Below, piece by piece: positions 50,811 to 60,537 of a stretch of DNA of 64,000 nt. A program made the translations under genes and the position numbers. The DNA comes from Bradyrhizobium manausense (GTDB lineage Bacteria; Pseudomonadota; Alphaproteobacteria; Rhizobiales; Xanthobacteraceae). How positions within the stretch are numbered: position 1 is the stretch's first letter; each line of letters opens with the position of its first letter. The notes under the pieces were generated by a model, which was not told the DNA's origin, made no database searches, and worked only from the letters and a program-made list of their open reading frames with translations. Where the stretch lies: the NCBI RefSeq assembly GCF_018131105.1, contig NZ_JAFCJI010000001.1:620001-684000 (forward strand). The letters run 5' to 3'.

Positions 50811-51993
50811 ACCCCGCTCCCCGGTATCGCACCGGAAACTGGGCATTTTCAGCGTGGTGGCGCTGATTGCGGCAGGCCTCGTGGTCGGCACCGGCATCCG
50901 GGCCCGCGAGGACCAGGGCTCTAAGCTGAAGGAATGGACCGACGACCAGGCCATTCCCAGCGTCGCGGTAGCGCTGCCCAACTCCAAGGCGCTCAATTCC
51001 ACGATCGACCTGCCGGGTCGGCTCGAGGCCTATTATCGCGCCCCGATCTTCGCCCGTGTCTCCGGCTATCTCAAAAGCTGGAGCGCCGACATCGGCGCCC
51101 GCGTCAAGGCAGGGCAGGTGATTGCCGAGATCGAGGCGCCCGACCTCGACCAGCAGCTCTTGCAGGCCCGTGCCGATCTCGCCAGCCAACAGGCCAGCGC
51201 CAGGCTGTCGGAGGCAACCCTGAACCGGCGCAAGACACTGGTCGCCTCCAACTTCGTCTCCGCGCAGGAGATCGACGAGCGTACCGCCGATCTCTCCAAC
51301 AAGAACGCCGCCGTCAAGTCCGGCCAGGCCAATGTCGAGCGGCTCGAAGCGCTGGCCGGCTACAAGAAGATCACGGTGCCGTTCGACGGTGTGGTGACCT
51401 CGCGTGACACTGACGTCGGTGCGCTGATCAATGCGGGCGGCGGCTCGGGGCCGGCGATGTTCGTGGTCTCCGACATCACCAAGCTGCGCGTTTACGTCAA
51501 CGTGCCCCAGAATTACGTGCCGTCGATCAAGATCGGCGCCAAGGCCACCATCTCGCTGCCTGAATATCCGAACCGGACCTTCCAGGCCACGGTGGAGGCC
51601 TCGTCGCAGGCTGTGGACGTTGCTTCAGGCACCACGCGCATGCAGCTTGGCCTCGACAATTCCAGCGGCGAGCTGATGCCCGGCGGCTATGCCAGCGTAA
51701 AGCTGAGCCTGCAGCGCGATTCCGCGCCGCTGAGCATTCCCGCCAGCGCGCTGATCTTCAACGGCAGCGGCCTGCGCATCGCAACGGTCGGTGCGGATGA
51801 CAAGGTGCAGTTCAAGACCGTGACCATCGCCCGCGACCTCGGTCGCGAGATCGAGCTCGCCTCGGGCATCGCGCCCGATGATCGCGTCATCACCGCCCCA
51901 CCGGACGGCCTGTCCGACGGCGACCAGGTGCGCGTGGTCGGTGGCGGTGGCAAGCCGGCGACTGCTTCGGAGAAGCAGGCGCCGAAGGGTTGA
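50797..51993 (+). CDS. RND periplasmic adaptor subunit (HlyD/MFP family)
   Basis: This is a 398-residue adaptor. An N-terminal signal anchor lies at about residues 15-35 and is followed by the lipoyl half-motif IFARVSGYLKSWSADIGARVKAGQ (near residue 88), a coiled-coil hairpin (about 125-200), the second lipoyl half and a beta-barrel domain. It links the RND pump to an outer-membrane channel in the periplasm. The ATG at 50797 with CTGGAGA upstream overlaps the pump gene by 14 bases, so they are coupled. Upstream in-frame codons lie within the pump gene and look non-native. Confidence 0.92.
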   Translation: MSPTEPRSPVSHRKLGIFSVVALIAAGLVVGTGIRAREDQGSKLKEWTDDQAIPSVAVALPNSKALNSTIDLPGRLEAYYRAPIFARVSGYLKSWSADIGARVKAGQVIAEIEAPDLDQQLLQARADLASQQASARLSEATLNRRKTLVASNFVSAQEIDERTADLSNKNAAVKSGQANVERLEALAGYKKITVPFDGVVTSRDTDVGALINAGGGSGPAMFVVSDITKLRVYVNVPQNYVPSIKIGAKATISLPEYPNRTFQATVEASSQAVDVASGTTRMQLGLDNSSGELMPGGYASVKLSLQRDSAPLSIPASALIFNGSGLRIATVGADDKVQFKTVTIARDLGREIELASGIAPDDRVITAPPDGLSDGDQVRVVGGGGKPATASEKQAPKG

Positions 51994-52004
51994 GGCACGG
52001 TCTC

Positions 52005-52094
52005 GTAGGGTGGGCAAAGGCGCCCTAGCGCCTTGCCCACGTTTTGTCCTCGATTGAGCGAGATGGTGGGCATGCTTCGCTTTGCCCACCCTGC
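52005..52094 (+). repeat. Dispersed palindrome, family III
   Basis: GTAGGGTGGGCAAAGGCG at the left and CGCTTTGCCCACCCTGC at the right enclose a second GCCCAC/GTGGGC pair, giving a 90-bp imperfect palindrome between the convergent adaptor and thiolase-like genes. The GTAGGGTGGGCAAAG type is common in bradyrhizobial intergenic DNA. Confidence 0.82.
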
Positions 52095-52098
52095 AAGA

Positions 52099-53613
52099 TC
52101 ACGCCACCCGCCACTCCGGCGTGCCATCAGCGGCCATTGTGATCTCGCCGAGCGATCCCACAGGCGTGCGGTTCATGTCGAGGAGGCGCGCCAGCGTCGA
52201 GCTATCGCTCGCCGGAATCCGTGCCAGCGTGCGCCGGTCATCATCGGTGCGCAGCATCACCACGCCATGTTCGACATCGCCGCCGCGACCGTAGAGCACT
52301 GTGAAGCTCTCCACCTTACCCTTGCCGCTGGCCTGATCGACGAACTCCGGCACCGCACGCTTGTTGCGGTCGGCTTCGCTCTGCACGCTGGTCTCCTGCG
52401 CCAGTGCCTCGCGCGGTGGCGCCTTTGAGACGACCAGCGCATGATGCTTGGTGACGAAACCGCCCTGGCCATAGAGCAGGCCGAGCTTGTCACCGCCGCG
52501 CACACGTCGCACCATCGCGCACGCCGCGTGCGTCATGTAGGTGTTGAGCGGCGCGCCGAAGAAGGTGAGGCCGCCATTCACGGTGGGCTGCACGTCGGCG
52601 CCAAGGCCCAGCGTTCGCCGAGCCATCTTGGGCACGCAGGGGAAGCAGCTGTAGAGCTCGATCGCGTCGAACTTCCTGCTGTCACCGCCGGCGATCTCCA
52701 TCGCGGCCTTCAGGACCGCATTCTGCGGATGGCTCTCGTAGAACTGGTCGCGCAGAAGATAATCGCGCGGCTCCTCGGCCGATGCGCCGCCGAGCGGGTA
52801 GACCAGCTTGTCCTCTGCGATGCCGGCCGCACGCGCCTTGGCGAGGCTGGTGAGCAGCAGCGCGCCACCCATGTTGACGCTGGGGTTGGCCACCATCAGC
52901 TTGTTGTAGGGCCAGGCGATGAGCCGGTTGTCCGCGGTCGGCGTCGTGATCTCCTCCGGCGCATAGCGCCGCTTCAGCCAGGCGTTTGGATTTTGCGCGG
53001 CGGCTTCCGAATAGCGCGACCACAACGTGCCGGATTCCGCCATGGCCTCGCGCGGCGTCTGGCCCCAACGCGCGGAGGAGGCGGCTTCATAGAACGGATA
53101 AACCGTAACCGGGCGGAACACGCTGAGCTTCACCGCGAGCGGCTTCTGGAACGCCGCGCCGCGCTTGGGCTCCTCGACATCATGAGCAAATGCTGTCCAT
53201 GGCAGCTTTGCGCCGGCGCGCTCGGCCTTGGTCGCGGTCGATTGCGCCTCGGCGCCGCAGACCGCAGCGACCGTGCATTCGCCGCGTGCAATGCGCTTGG
53301 CAGCCTCGTGGATGAAACGGATCGGGCTCTCGCCGCCGACCGGGCCATAATAGCAATGCGCTGGTGTAACGCCGAGCCGCTGTGCCAACAGCTTCTCGGG
53401 ATCGCGATAGCGCCAGCTCAGGAAGTTGACGACATCGAGCGACTGCACTTCGCCCAGCAGCTTCGCGCCGGCGTCATGCTCGGCTCGCCGCAGGGCTTGT
53501 TCGAGCAGATCGAGCGGCTCGAGGCCGGCGGTGATTTCCTTCGGGCGGTCGACGATCTCGCCGATGCCGACGATGACGGGGATGCGGTCTTCGGGGATGG
53601 AGGTCTTGGTCAT
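52099..53613 (-). CDS. Thiolase-like acetyl-CoA acetyltransferase family protein
   Basis: This is a 504-residue protein of the atypical thiolase group (SCP2/acetyl-CoA acetyltransferase-like). AVCGAEAQST (near residue 118) occupies the place of the usual nucleophile region. ELYSCFPCVP (near 335) and GLTFFGAPLNTYMTHA (near 368) carry the likely Cys and His. A C-terminal OB-like extension follows from about 410. Such enzymes act in thiolytic cleavage of unusual CoA esters. The ATG at 53613 has AAGAAG upstream. The frame stays open into the next gene, but that is the shadow of the monooxygenase. Confidence 0.82.
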   Translation of the reverse strand: MTKTSIPEDRIPVIVGIGEIVDRPKEITAGLEPLDLLEQALRRAEHDAGAKLLGEVQSLDVVNFLSWRYRDPEKLLAQRLGVTPAHCYYGPVGGESPIRFIHEAAKRIARGECTVAAVCGAEAQSTATKAERAGAKLPWTAFAHDVEEPKRGAAFQKPLAVKLSVFRPVTVYPFYEAASSARWGQTPREAMAESGTLWSRYSEAAAQNPNAWLKRRYAPEEITTPTADNRLIAWPYNKLMVANPSVNMGGALLLTSLAKARAAGIAEDKLVYPLGGASAEEPRDYLLRDQFYESHPQNAVLKAAMEIAGGDSRKFDAIELYSCFPCVPKMARRTLGLGADVQPTVNGGLTFFGAPLNTYMTHAACAMVRRVRGGDKLGLLYGQGGFVTKHHALVVSKAPPREALAQETSVQSEADRNKRAVPEFVDQASGKGKVESFTVLYGRGGDVEHGVVMLRTDDDRRTLARIPASDSSTLARLLDMNRTPVGSLGEITMAADGTPEWRVA

Positions 53614-53684
53614 TTCTTCTTGCTTCACGTTTTCAGATCTTGGGCACGCCGTTGGCGGAGCCTCGAAGAATGGGCCACGAGCAC

Positions 53685-54818
53685 TTACTCCGCCACCAGC
53701 GCATTCATGTGCTCGACGGCCTCGGCAAACTCTTCCTTGAACTCCTGCACCACGGCGCCGGCCGACTTCACGCTGTCGATCAGGCCGACGCCCTGGCCGA
53801 CGAAATAGCTGACGAGATCGCGCGCCCTGGCGTTGCCGGCGGCGGCTGCACGGTCGATCGAGTTGAAGGCGTCGCGGCTGACGATGCTTTGCAGTGGCAT
53901 CGGCAGTGCGCCCGGACTTTCCGGCGCGCGATCCCAGGCATCGGTCCAGACCGAGCGGAGCTGCCGCGCCGGCTTGCCGGTGCGACCCTTGGAGCGGATC
54001 GCATCGCGCGACGACGCCGCGATCATCTTCTCGCGAAAGATCTCGGAGGTCTCGGACTCGACGGTCGCAAGCCACACCGAGCCGGTCCAGGCGCCGGCCG
54101 CCCCCATCGCCATGCAGGCCGCCATCTGCCGTCCCGTCATGATGCCGCCGGCCGCAAGCACCGGCACGTCGCGGATCGGCTTGATCGCCTTGATCACCTC
54201 CGGCACCAGCACCATGGTCGAGACCTCGCCGCAATGGCCGCCGGCCTCGGTGCCTTGCACCACAAGAATATCGACGCCGGCTGCGACCTGGCGCAGCGCG
54301 TGCTCCTTGGCGCCGACGAGGGCGGCGACCGGGACGCCGTGCTTCTTGCCCATCTCGATCATGGCCTTCGGCGGCACGCCGAGCGCATTCGCGATCAGCC
54401 GGATCGGATGATTGAAGGAGACTTTGAGAAGCTCCAGCGCGGTCTCGGCGTCGAACGGTTGCGGCTGATTGTCGGCAACCTCGGTCGTCGTCAGCTCGAT
54501 ATCGTATTTCTTCAGGAGATCGCGCGTGTATTTGCGGTGCTCCTGCGGCACGCGCGCTTCAAGGCTCTTCCAGGTGACGTCCTTCTCGCCCGATGTCGAG
54601 ATGTTCTCGGGGATCAGCACGTCGATGCCATAGGGCTTGCCGTCGACGTGATCGTCGATCCATTTCAGCTCGCGCTCGAGCGTATCGGGCGTGTGCACGG
54701 TTGCGCCCAGAACGCCGAAACCGCCGGCGCGGCTGACGGCGGCAACGACGTCGCGGCAATGGCTGAAGGCGAGCAGCGGGAACTCGATGCCCAGCATGTC
54801 GCAGATCGGCGATTTCAT
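53685..54818 (-). CDS. Nitronate monooxygenase/2-nitropropane dioxygenase-like FMN protein
   Basis: This is a 377-residue FMN TIM barrel. The nucleotide part has QGTEAGGHCGEVSTM (near residue 190) and AAGGIMTGRQMAACMAMGAAGAWTGS (near 225), standard for the NMO/FabK family. Members oxidise nitronates or reduce enoyl thioesters. The ATG at 54818 follows GGGAGAGGACC. The gene lies 71 bases upstream of the thiolase-like gene on the same strand, so an acyl-CoA-related role is as likely as nitronate detoxification. Confidence 0.85.
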   Translation of the reverse strand: MKSPICDMLGIEFPLLAFSHCRDVVAAVSRAGGFGVLGATVHTPDTLERELKWIDDHVDGKPYGIDVLIPENISTSGEKDVTWKSLEARVPQEHRKYTRDLLKKYDIELTTTEVADNQPQPFDAETALELLKVSFNHPIRLIANALGVPPKAMIEMGKKHGVPVAALVGAKEHALRQVAAGVDILVVQGTEAGGHCGEVSTMVLVPEVIKAIKPIRDVPVLAAGGIMTGRQMAACMAMGAAGAWTGSVWLATVESETSEIFREKMIAASSRDAIRSKGRTGKPARQLRSVWTDAWDRAPESPGALPMPLQSIVSRDAFNSIDRAAAAGNARARDLVSYFVGQGVGLIDSVKSAGAVVQEFKEEFAEAVEHMNALVAE

Positions 54819-55074
54819 GGTCCTCTCCCGGCGGCCTTGGCCTTGCTGTTCTTGTTTTGCCTTGCGAGGGCCATTCAACGCTAGTCCCCCCCTCGCAGTG
54901 ATGCCACGCCGGATTTGGGCGAGCATCTTGCGCGCAGGCGTTGCGTCGCGGACGAACCATTCTGCTGCATGACGTCGGCCTGAGGCCCGCGCGGGACGCA
55001 GAGCCGACGGGGCTTGCCATCGGCCATTCGCAGGCTAATTAATGCACGCGCATCTTTCTGCCGGAGTTCTTCGC

Positions 55075-55947
55075 ATGACCGACGCCCCTTACGTACCGCC
55101 CAAAGTCTGGACCTGGAACAAGGAGAATGGCGGACAGTTCGCCAGCATCAACCGGCCGATCGCCGGTGCCACCCACGACAAGGAGCTGCCGGTCGGCAAG
55201 CATCCTTTCCAGCTTTATTCCCTGGCGACGCCGAACGGGGTGAAGGTGACCGTGATGCTGGAGGAGCTTCTGGCGCTCGGGCACAAGGGCGCCGAATACG
55301 ACGCCTGGCTGATCAAGATCGGCAATGGCGACCAGTTCGGCAGCGGCTTTGTCGACATCAACCCGAACTCGAAGATCCCGGCGCTGATGGACCGGTCCGG
55401 CCCCGAGCCGATCCGCATCTTCGAATCCGGCTCGATCCTGTTCTACCTCGCCGAAAAGTTCGGCGCCTTCCTGCCGAAGGAGATCAAGGCACGCACCGAC
55501 GCCATGTCCTGGCTGTTCTGGCAGATGGGCAGCGCGCCCTATCTCGGTGGCGGCTTCGGCCACTTCTACGCCTACGCGCCGTTCAAGATCGAATACGCCA
55601 TCGACCGCTTCGCGATGGAGGTCAAACGCCAGCTCGACGTGCTCGACCGGCGCCTTGCCGACAACGAATATCTCGCGGGCAAGGAGTACACGATTGCCGA
55701 CATGGCGGTCTGGCCGTGGTACGGCGCGCTCGCCAAGGGACTGGTCTATGGCGCCGGCGAATTTTTGTCGGTGCAGGACTACAAGAACGTGCAGCGCTGG
55801 ACCGACCAGATCGCGCAGCGTCCCGCCGTGAAACGCGGCCGTATGGTCAACCGCGTTTCCGGTGATCCCGCGAGCCAGCTCCACGAGCGCCACGACGCCA
55901 GCGATTTCCAGACGAAGACACAGGACAAGGTCGCGCCGGCGACGTAG
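55075..55947 (+). CDS. Glutathione S-transferase, YghU type
   Basis: This is a 290-residue GST with the long N-terminal arm of YghU/Nu-class enzymes (VWTWNKENGGQFASINRPIAG at about 11-31), then the thioredoxin-like domain (YSLATPNGVKVTVMLEELL near 49; ESGSILFYLAEKF near 115) and the helical C-domain. YghU-type enzymes bind two glutathiones or glutathionylspermidine and reduce disulfides. The ATG at 55075 has GGAG 9 bases upstream and gives the family length. An ATG 11 codons earlier is less likely. It is monocistronic and convergent with the GNAT-GFA fusion. Confidence 0.9.
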   Translation: MTDAPYVPPKVWTWNKENGGQFASINRPIAGATHDKELPVGKHPFQLYSLATPNGVKVTVMLEELLALGHKGAEYDAWLIKIGNGDQFGSGFVDINPNSKIPALMDRSGPEPIRIFESGSILFYLAEKFGAFLPKEIKARTDAMSWLFWQMGSAPYLGGGFGHFYAYAPFKIEYAIDRFAMEVKRQLDVLDRRLADNEYLAGKEYTIADMAVWPWYGALAKGLVYGAGEFLSVQDYKNVQRWTDQIAQRPAVKRGRMVNRVSGDPASQLHERHDASDFQTKTQDKVAPAT

Positions 55948-55966
55948 CGGGCTCCTTCCTCGTCAT

Positions 55967-55985
55967 GGCCGGGCTAGTCCCGGCC
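55967..55985. other. Hairpin between convergent GST and GNAT-GFA genes
   Basis: GGCCGGG and CCCGGCC form a perfect 7-bp stem around CTAGT, within TCGTCATGGCCGGG...CCCGGCCTCCATG. This resembles a short half of another bradyrhizobial intergenic repeat. It may terminate both genes, but it lacks a T-run. Confidence 0.45.
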
Positions 55986-56003
55986 TCCATGTTCGCCGAA
56001 TCC

Positions 56004-56729
56004 TCAATCCGGCAACATCTCCCCGGATCCGCCCAGCTCCGCGGGCAGATCAACATATTTCGGCAGGCCATCCCTGACCGACACCATCTTGCTTGCGTAG
56101 TTCGCATGCAGCGTCGGCTGGTGCGTATAGCCCTTAAGCAGGTTGGCGTAGACGTCGGTCAGCCGCATCCGCGGGTGCTCGGTCATGACATGACCGCCGC
56201 AGCGCTTGCAGAATTTGCGATGGGAGTGCTCGGTCTTGTTGAAGGTCCCGAGCTCCGCTTCGCCTTTGGTGACGCGGACACTGTCCGACTTCCACAGGCT
56301 GAAAGCGTTGATCGGAGCAGCCGACCAGGCCTGGCAGTCGGCGCAGTGGCAATAGCCGGCGAACACCGGCTTGCCCGTGACCTCGACTTCGACGGCTCCG
56401 CAGAAGCAACCGGCCCGATAGTTCGCGAGCGGCTCCGCCTGCGTACTCTCGCCGTCCGCAAGCAGATCGTTGTATCCGGGGTTCTTGCCCATGAAATTGC
56501 GGACGAAGTCGCACTCGACGGACAGCTTTCGTGCCTGCGCGCGCACCGCATCCAGCGTGGCGCGGCCAAGCTTTGAGCCGATGCCGCGGCCGCCGAGCTC
56601 GGGCGGCACCTCGGTGTGCACCAGCGTGATCACGCCACCGTCCCTGCGATAGGTGACGAAGGCGATGACTCCGTCGACATCGAGCTCGAACCGGCTGCGC
56701 GCCTCATTGTCGCGAAAGGCTTCCGGCAT
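56004..56729 (-). CDS. GNAT (YjdJ-type) fused to GFA/CENP-V zinc domain
   Basis: This is a 241-residue protein of two domains. Residues 1-95 are a minimal YjdJ-type GNAT (VHTEVPPELGGRGIGSKLGRATL then CDFVRNFMGKNPGYNDLL). Residues about 105-225 are a GFA domain with the zinc cysteines GCFCG, YCHCADCQ and FCKRCGG. GFA proteins are linked to formaldehyde-glutathione adducts or other small electrophiles. YjdJ-type GNATs are of unknown substrate. The GGGAGAGACG site supports the ATG at 56729. Each half alone has the normal length, so this looks like a genuine fusion and not a frameshift. Confidence 0.85.
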   Translation of the reverse strand: MPEAFRDNEARSRFELDVDGVIAFVTYRRDGGVITLVHTEVPPELGGRGIGSKLGRATLDAVRAQARKLSVECDFVRNFMGKNPGYNDLLADGESTQAEPLANYRAGCFCGAVEVEVTGKPVFAGYCHCADCQAWSAAPINAFSLWKSDSVRVTKGEAELGTFNKTEHSHRKFCKRCGGHVMTEHPRMRLTDVYANLLKGYTHQPTLHANYASKMVSVRDGLPKYVDLPAELGGSGEMLPD

Positions 56730-56749
56730 CGTCTCTCTCCCAGGTGTGT

Positions 56750-57367
56750 TTATTTGCTCTTCGCGCCCTCCGCCGCCGGAAACACCACACGGTCATCGGT
56801 GCGGCAGTAGCGGTCGGCGAACATGCGGCCGATCGGGTGATAGCGGTCCATGTGCACCCGCATTGCCTCGTCGTCCCAGAGCTCATCGCGGATATGGAAG
56901 TGGATGCCTTCGCCCATGATCAGGCGGCGATCGTCGTTGACGTCGATCATCTTCCACAGCTTGCACTCCATCGCCCAGGGCGTGTCCGCGAGCCGTGGGG
57001 CCGCGATCTTGCTTGAAGGTGCGAGCTTCAGGCCAAGATAGTCCGGCTCGCCGATGTCAGGCGGAAAATCGCCACTGCTCTCATGCATCGCTTTCGCCAG
57101 CGGCTCGTCGGCGAGATTGACCACGAACTCGCCTGTGCGCTGGATGTTGAGGAAGGTGTCCTTGTCCTGCCCGTTCGGCTTGCGGTTCGCCGCGAACATG
57201 CACAGCGGCGGATCTTCGCAGAAGGCGTTGAAGAAGCTGAATGGCGCGGCGTTGACGACGCCGCTCGGACCGACCGAGGTCACCCACGCGATCGGTCGCG
57301 GCAGAATGAAGGACGTCAGCACCTTGTAGCGCTCGCGTGGCGTCAGGTCGCTGGCGGCGTATTCCAT
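56750..57367 (-). CDS. Flavin reductase-like FMN-binding protein
   Basis: This is a 205-residue split-barrel flavoprotein of the DIM6/NTAB type. FILPRPIAWVTSVGPSGVVNAAPFSFFNAF (near residue 20) is the FMN-binding signature, with NLADEPLAKAMHESSG near residue 85. Such proteins reduce FMN or act directly on small substrates. It lies 20 bases upstream of the GNAT-GFA gene on the same strand, and downstream of the acyl-CoA dehydrogenase with a hairpin between, so all three may be read together. Confidence 0.88.
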   Translation of the reverse strand: MEYAASDLTPRERYKVLTSFILPRPIAWVTSVGPSGVVNAAPFSFFNAFCEDPPLCMFAANRKPNGQDKDTFLNIQRTGEFVVNLADEPLAKAMHESSGDFPPDIGEPDYLGLKLAPSSKIAAPRLADTPWAMECKLWKMIDVNDDRRLIMGEGIHFHIRDELWDDEAMRVHMDRYHPIGRMFADRYCRTDDRVVFPAAEGAKSK

Positions 57368-57385
57368 GGCGGCTCCGTTACTTTC

Positions 57386-57416
57386 TTCCCCTCTCGCCGT
57401 AAGCGGGAGAGGGGAA
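57386..57416. repeat. Hairpin between acyl-CoA dehydrogenase and flavin reductase genes
   Basis: TTCCCCTCTC (57386-57395) and GAGAGGGGAA (57407-57416) form a perfect 10-bp stem with an 11-base loop. It is the same CCCCTCTC type as the hairpin at 22249-22301. It may set transcript ends within this minus-strand row. Confidence 0.7.
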
Positions 57417-57430
57417 AGAGAGAGGGCGGC

Positions 57431-58708
<1,278 letters not shown>

Positions 58709-59021
58709 TGTTCCTCCCGGGGTCACTGAGATCGTGTTGGCCGAGAGAATAGTCGCAGCGCGGCCAAAGCGCGAGCGCGTATTTTCTCACGCAAGCCATG
58801 CCATGCGATGGAATTTCGCGGCGGCGTTTGAAATGTTGTTTGAATGGGGGGAGGCGCGATCTCTCGCGGATGTCGTCCCGGACAAGCGAAGCGCAGATCC
58901 GGGACCCATACCCACAGGGAAGAGTTTGGCGAGGACTCGGAGTTGCGAGTTTGCGCGACAACCGCTCCCTGTGGTTATGGGTCCCGGCGTTCGCCGGGAC
59001 GACGCCGAGTATGTAGCCCGC
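58709..59021. other. 313-base gap with family II long palindrome, copy 2
   Basis: This gap precedes the acyl-CoA dehydrogenase gene. It should hold that gene's promoter near 58710-58870, but no clear -35/-10 pair was seen. The part 58872-59003 is a 132-bp palindrome beginning GTCGTCCCGGACAAGCGAAG and ending GCGTTCGCCGGGACGAC. It is the same element as at 31559-31691 but in the opposite orientation. Confidence 0.85.
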
Positions 59022-59402
59022 TCAGTTCGGCATCCGATGCATCGCGCAGATCTTGTTGCCGTCGAGGTCGCGCAAGTAAGCGATATAGAGCTTGTTGCCC
59101 GCGCCCTCGCGGATGCCGGGCGGATTTTCGATCGGCTTTCCGCCGGCGGCGACGCCGGCCGCGTGCCACTTGTCGACCTGCTCGGGCGAGTTGGCGGCAA
59201 AGCCGATGGTGCCGCCGTTCGCACAGGTCGCCGGCTCGCCGTTGATCGGCTTGGAGACGGAGAACACGCCGGTCTTGGTGATGTAGAAGATGCGATGGCC
59301 GTCGACGCGCGCGGGCCGCACTTCGAGCGTGCTCAGGAGGCTGTCGTAGAACGTCTTGGCCTTGTCGAGATCGTTGGTGCCAACCATGATGTGCGAAAAC
59401 AT
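59022..59402 (-). CDS. VOC superfamily (glyoxalase-like) protein
   Basis: This is a 126-residue protein with two beta-alpha-beta-beta-beta units. It starts MFSHIMVGTNDLDKAKTFYDSLL, typical of VOC proteins, with a likely metal His at residue 4 and the ending YLRDLDGNKICAMHRMP. The fold covers glyoxalases, dioxygenases and resistance proteins. Nothing here specifies the reaction. It stands between two palindromic repeats in the acyl-CoA block and may be its own transcription unit. Confidence 0.83.
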   Translation of the reverse strand: MFSHIMVGTNDLDKAKTFYDSLLSTLEVRPARVDGHRIFYITKTGVFSVSKPINGEPATCANGGTIGFAANSPEQVDKWHAAGVAAGGKPIENPPGIREGAGNKLYIAYLRDLDGNKICAMHRMPN

Positions 59403-59426
59403 CTGTCTATCCCCTCATTATGATTT

Positions 59427-59508
59427 GTAGCCCGGATGGAGCGTCGCGAAATCCGGGTCTTGCTTGGTTTTGGTGGTCCCGGATTGCGCTTCGCTCCATC
59501 CGGGCTAC
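59427..59508 (+). repeat. Dispersed palindrome, family IV
   Basis: GTAGCCCGGATGGAGCG at the left and CGCTCCATCCGGGCTAC at the right, with inner AATCCGGG and CCCGGATT, form an 82-bp palindrome. It lies between the SDR stop and the VOC start region. Confidence 0.88.
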
Positions 59509-59513
59509 GAGAC

Positions 59514-60293
59514 TCAGAACGCGGTATAGCCGCCGTCGATCACGAACGTATCGGCCGTGTGATAGGATGACGCCTTGCTCATCAGATACACCGCGATGCC
59601 ACCGAAATCGCTGGCCTCGCCGAAACGGCGCACCGGAATTCGCGGCATCACGTTGGCGACGAATTTTTCGTTGGCCATGATGCCCGCGGTCATGTCGCTC
59701 TTGATCCAGCCGGGCAGGATCGCGTTTGCGGTGACGCCGTGACGGGCGAGCTCGACGCCGAGTGCGCGCACCAGCGCGTTGATGGCGGCTTTGGTCGCCG
59801 CGTAATGCTCGTTGCGCGCGGTGCCGAAGATCGAGGCGAGGCTCGACGTCGCGACCAGCCGGCCGAAGGGGTCGCCGGCGTTGGCGCGATCGGTCATGTG
59901 TCTTGCGGCAGCCTGGAACGCGTGGAACACGCCGTCGAGATTGGTCGCAAACATCGTGCGCCATTCCTCTTCGGTACGTTCGATGAATGACCTGCGGCCG
60001 CCACCGCCGATGCCGGCATTGGCAAAGCAGCCGTCGACCCGCCCGAACGTGTCGAGCGTCGCCTTCATCGCGGCGTTCACCGAAGCTGGATCGGTGACGT
60101 CGCAGACGCGGCTGTCGACCTTGCCTGACAGCCCCGCCATGCTCGCGGCGGCGGCCTTGTTCTTGTCGGCATTGCGGCCCCAGATCGAGACGTTGCAGCC
60201 CTGGCCGGCAAGCGCCTGCGCGATGCCGAGCCCGATACCGCCATTGCCGCCGGTGATCACGGCGACGCGTCCGGTGAGGTCGAAAAGGTTCAT
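59514..60293 (-). CDS. Classical SDR family oxidoreductase
   Basis: This is a 259-residue SDR with an intact active site: TGGNGGIG (residues 14-21), NAG near 93, Ser in ATSSLASIFG near 147, and YAATK (near 163) for Tyr and Lys. The C-terminus GGYTAF is normal. It lies in the Lva-like block, where an SDR would reduce a 4-oxoacyl-CoA to the 4-hydroxy form, so it is a candidate for the LvaD role. Many other substrates are possible. A 13-bp tandem repeat occupies its upstream region. Confidence 0.9.
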   Translation of the reverse strand: MNLFDLTGRVAVITGGNGGIGLGIAQALAGQGCNVSIWGRNADKNKAAAASMAGLSGKVDSRVCDVTDPASVNAAMKATLDTFGRVDGCFANAGIGGGGRRSFIERTEEEWRTMFATNLDGVFHAFQAAARHMTDRANAGDPFGRLVATSSLASIFGTARNEHYAATKAAINALVRALGVELARHGVTANAILPGWIKSDMTAGIMANEKFVANVMPRIPVRRFGEASDFGGIAVYLMSKASSYHTADTFVIDGGYTAF

Positions 60294-60311
60294 GGCGCGT
60301 TTCCTGTTTCT

Positions 60312-60376
60312 GGCGAGGTTTCTTGGCAGGGTTTCTTGGCAAGGTTTCTTCGCAGGGTTTCTTGGCAGGGCTTTTT
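60312..60376 (+). repeat. Five tandem 13-bp repeats upstream of the SDR gene
   Basis: Units GGCGAGGTTTCTT, GGCAGGGTTTCTT, GGCAAGGTTTCTT, CGCAGGGTTTCTT and GGCAGGGCTTTTT follow each other without spacers, starting 19 bases before the SDR start codon (minus strand). They lie where the SDR leader or promoter should be. The 13-bp period is not a helical turn multiple and not a coding multiple. The remainder of the 244-base gap to the enoyl-CoA hydratase shows nothing else clear. Confidence 0.9.
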
Positions 60377-60537
60377 GGGATGACGCGCATCAGCCGGTGC
60401 GCGCAAGATCATGCGATATGACGGTGGGGTATGCTTTGGCCACCATGGACAAGACCGCGCCAAAAATCAAATATGCGCCCGGACAAGCGTAATTCCGGTC
60501 TGCGAAACTGGCGCAGGCGGCAACTGACGAGGAAACG

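Noticed and set aside
52099..54234. A 711-codon open frame joining the thiolase-like gene to upstream sequence
   Set aside because: The extra N-terminal part is an antisense-free shadow of the monooxygenase gene in another frame. Thiolase similarity and a ribosome site begin at 53613.
58709..58871. Small gene upstream of the acyl-CoA dehydrogenase
   Set aside because: Short open frames exist on both strands but none has a ribosome site or plausible composition.
60312..60376. CRISPR or coding repeat
   Set aside because: 13-bp units without spacers, in an upstream region. A frame running through them encodes only low-complexity shadow text.
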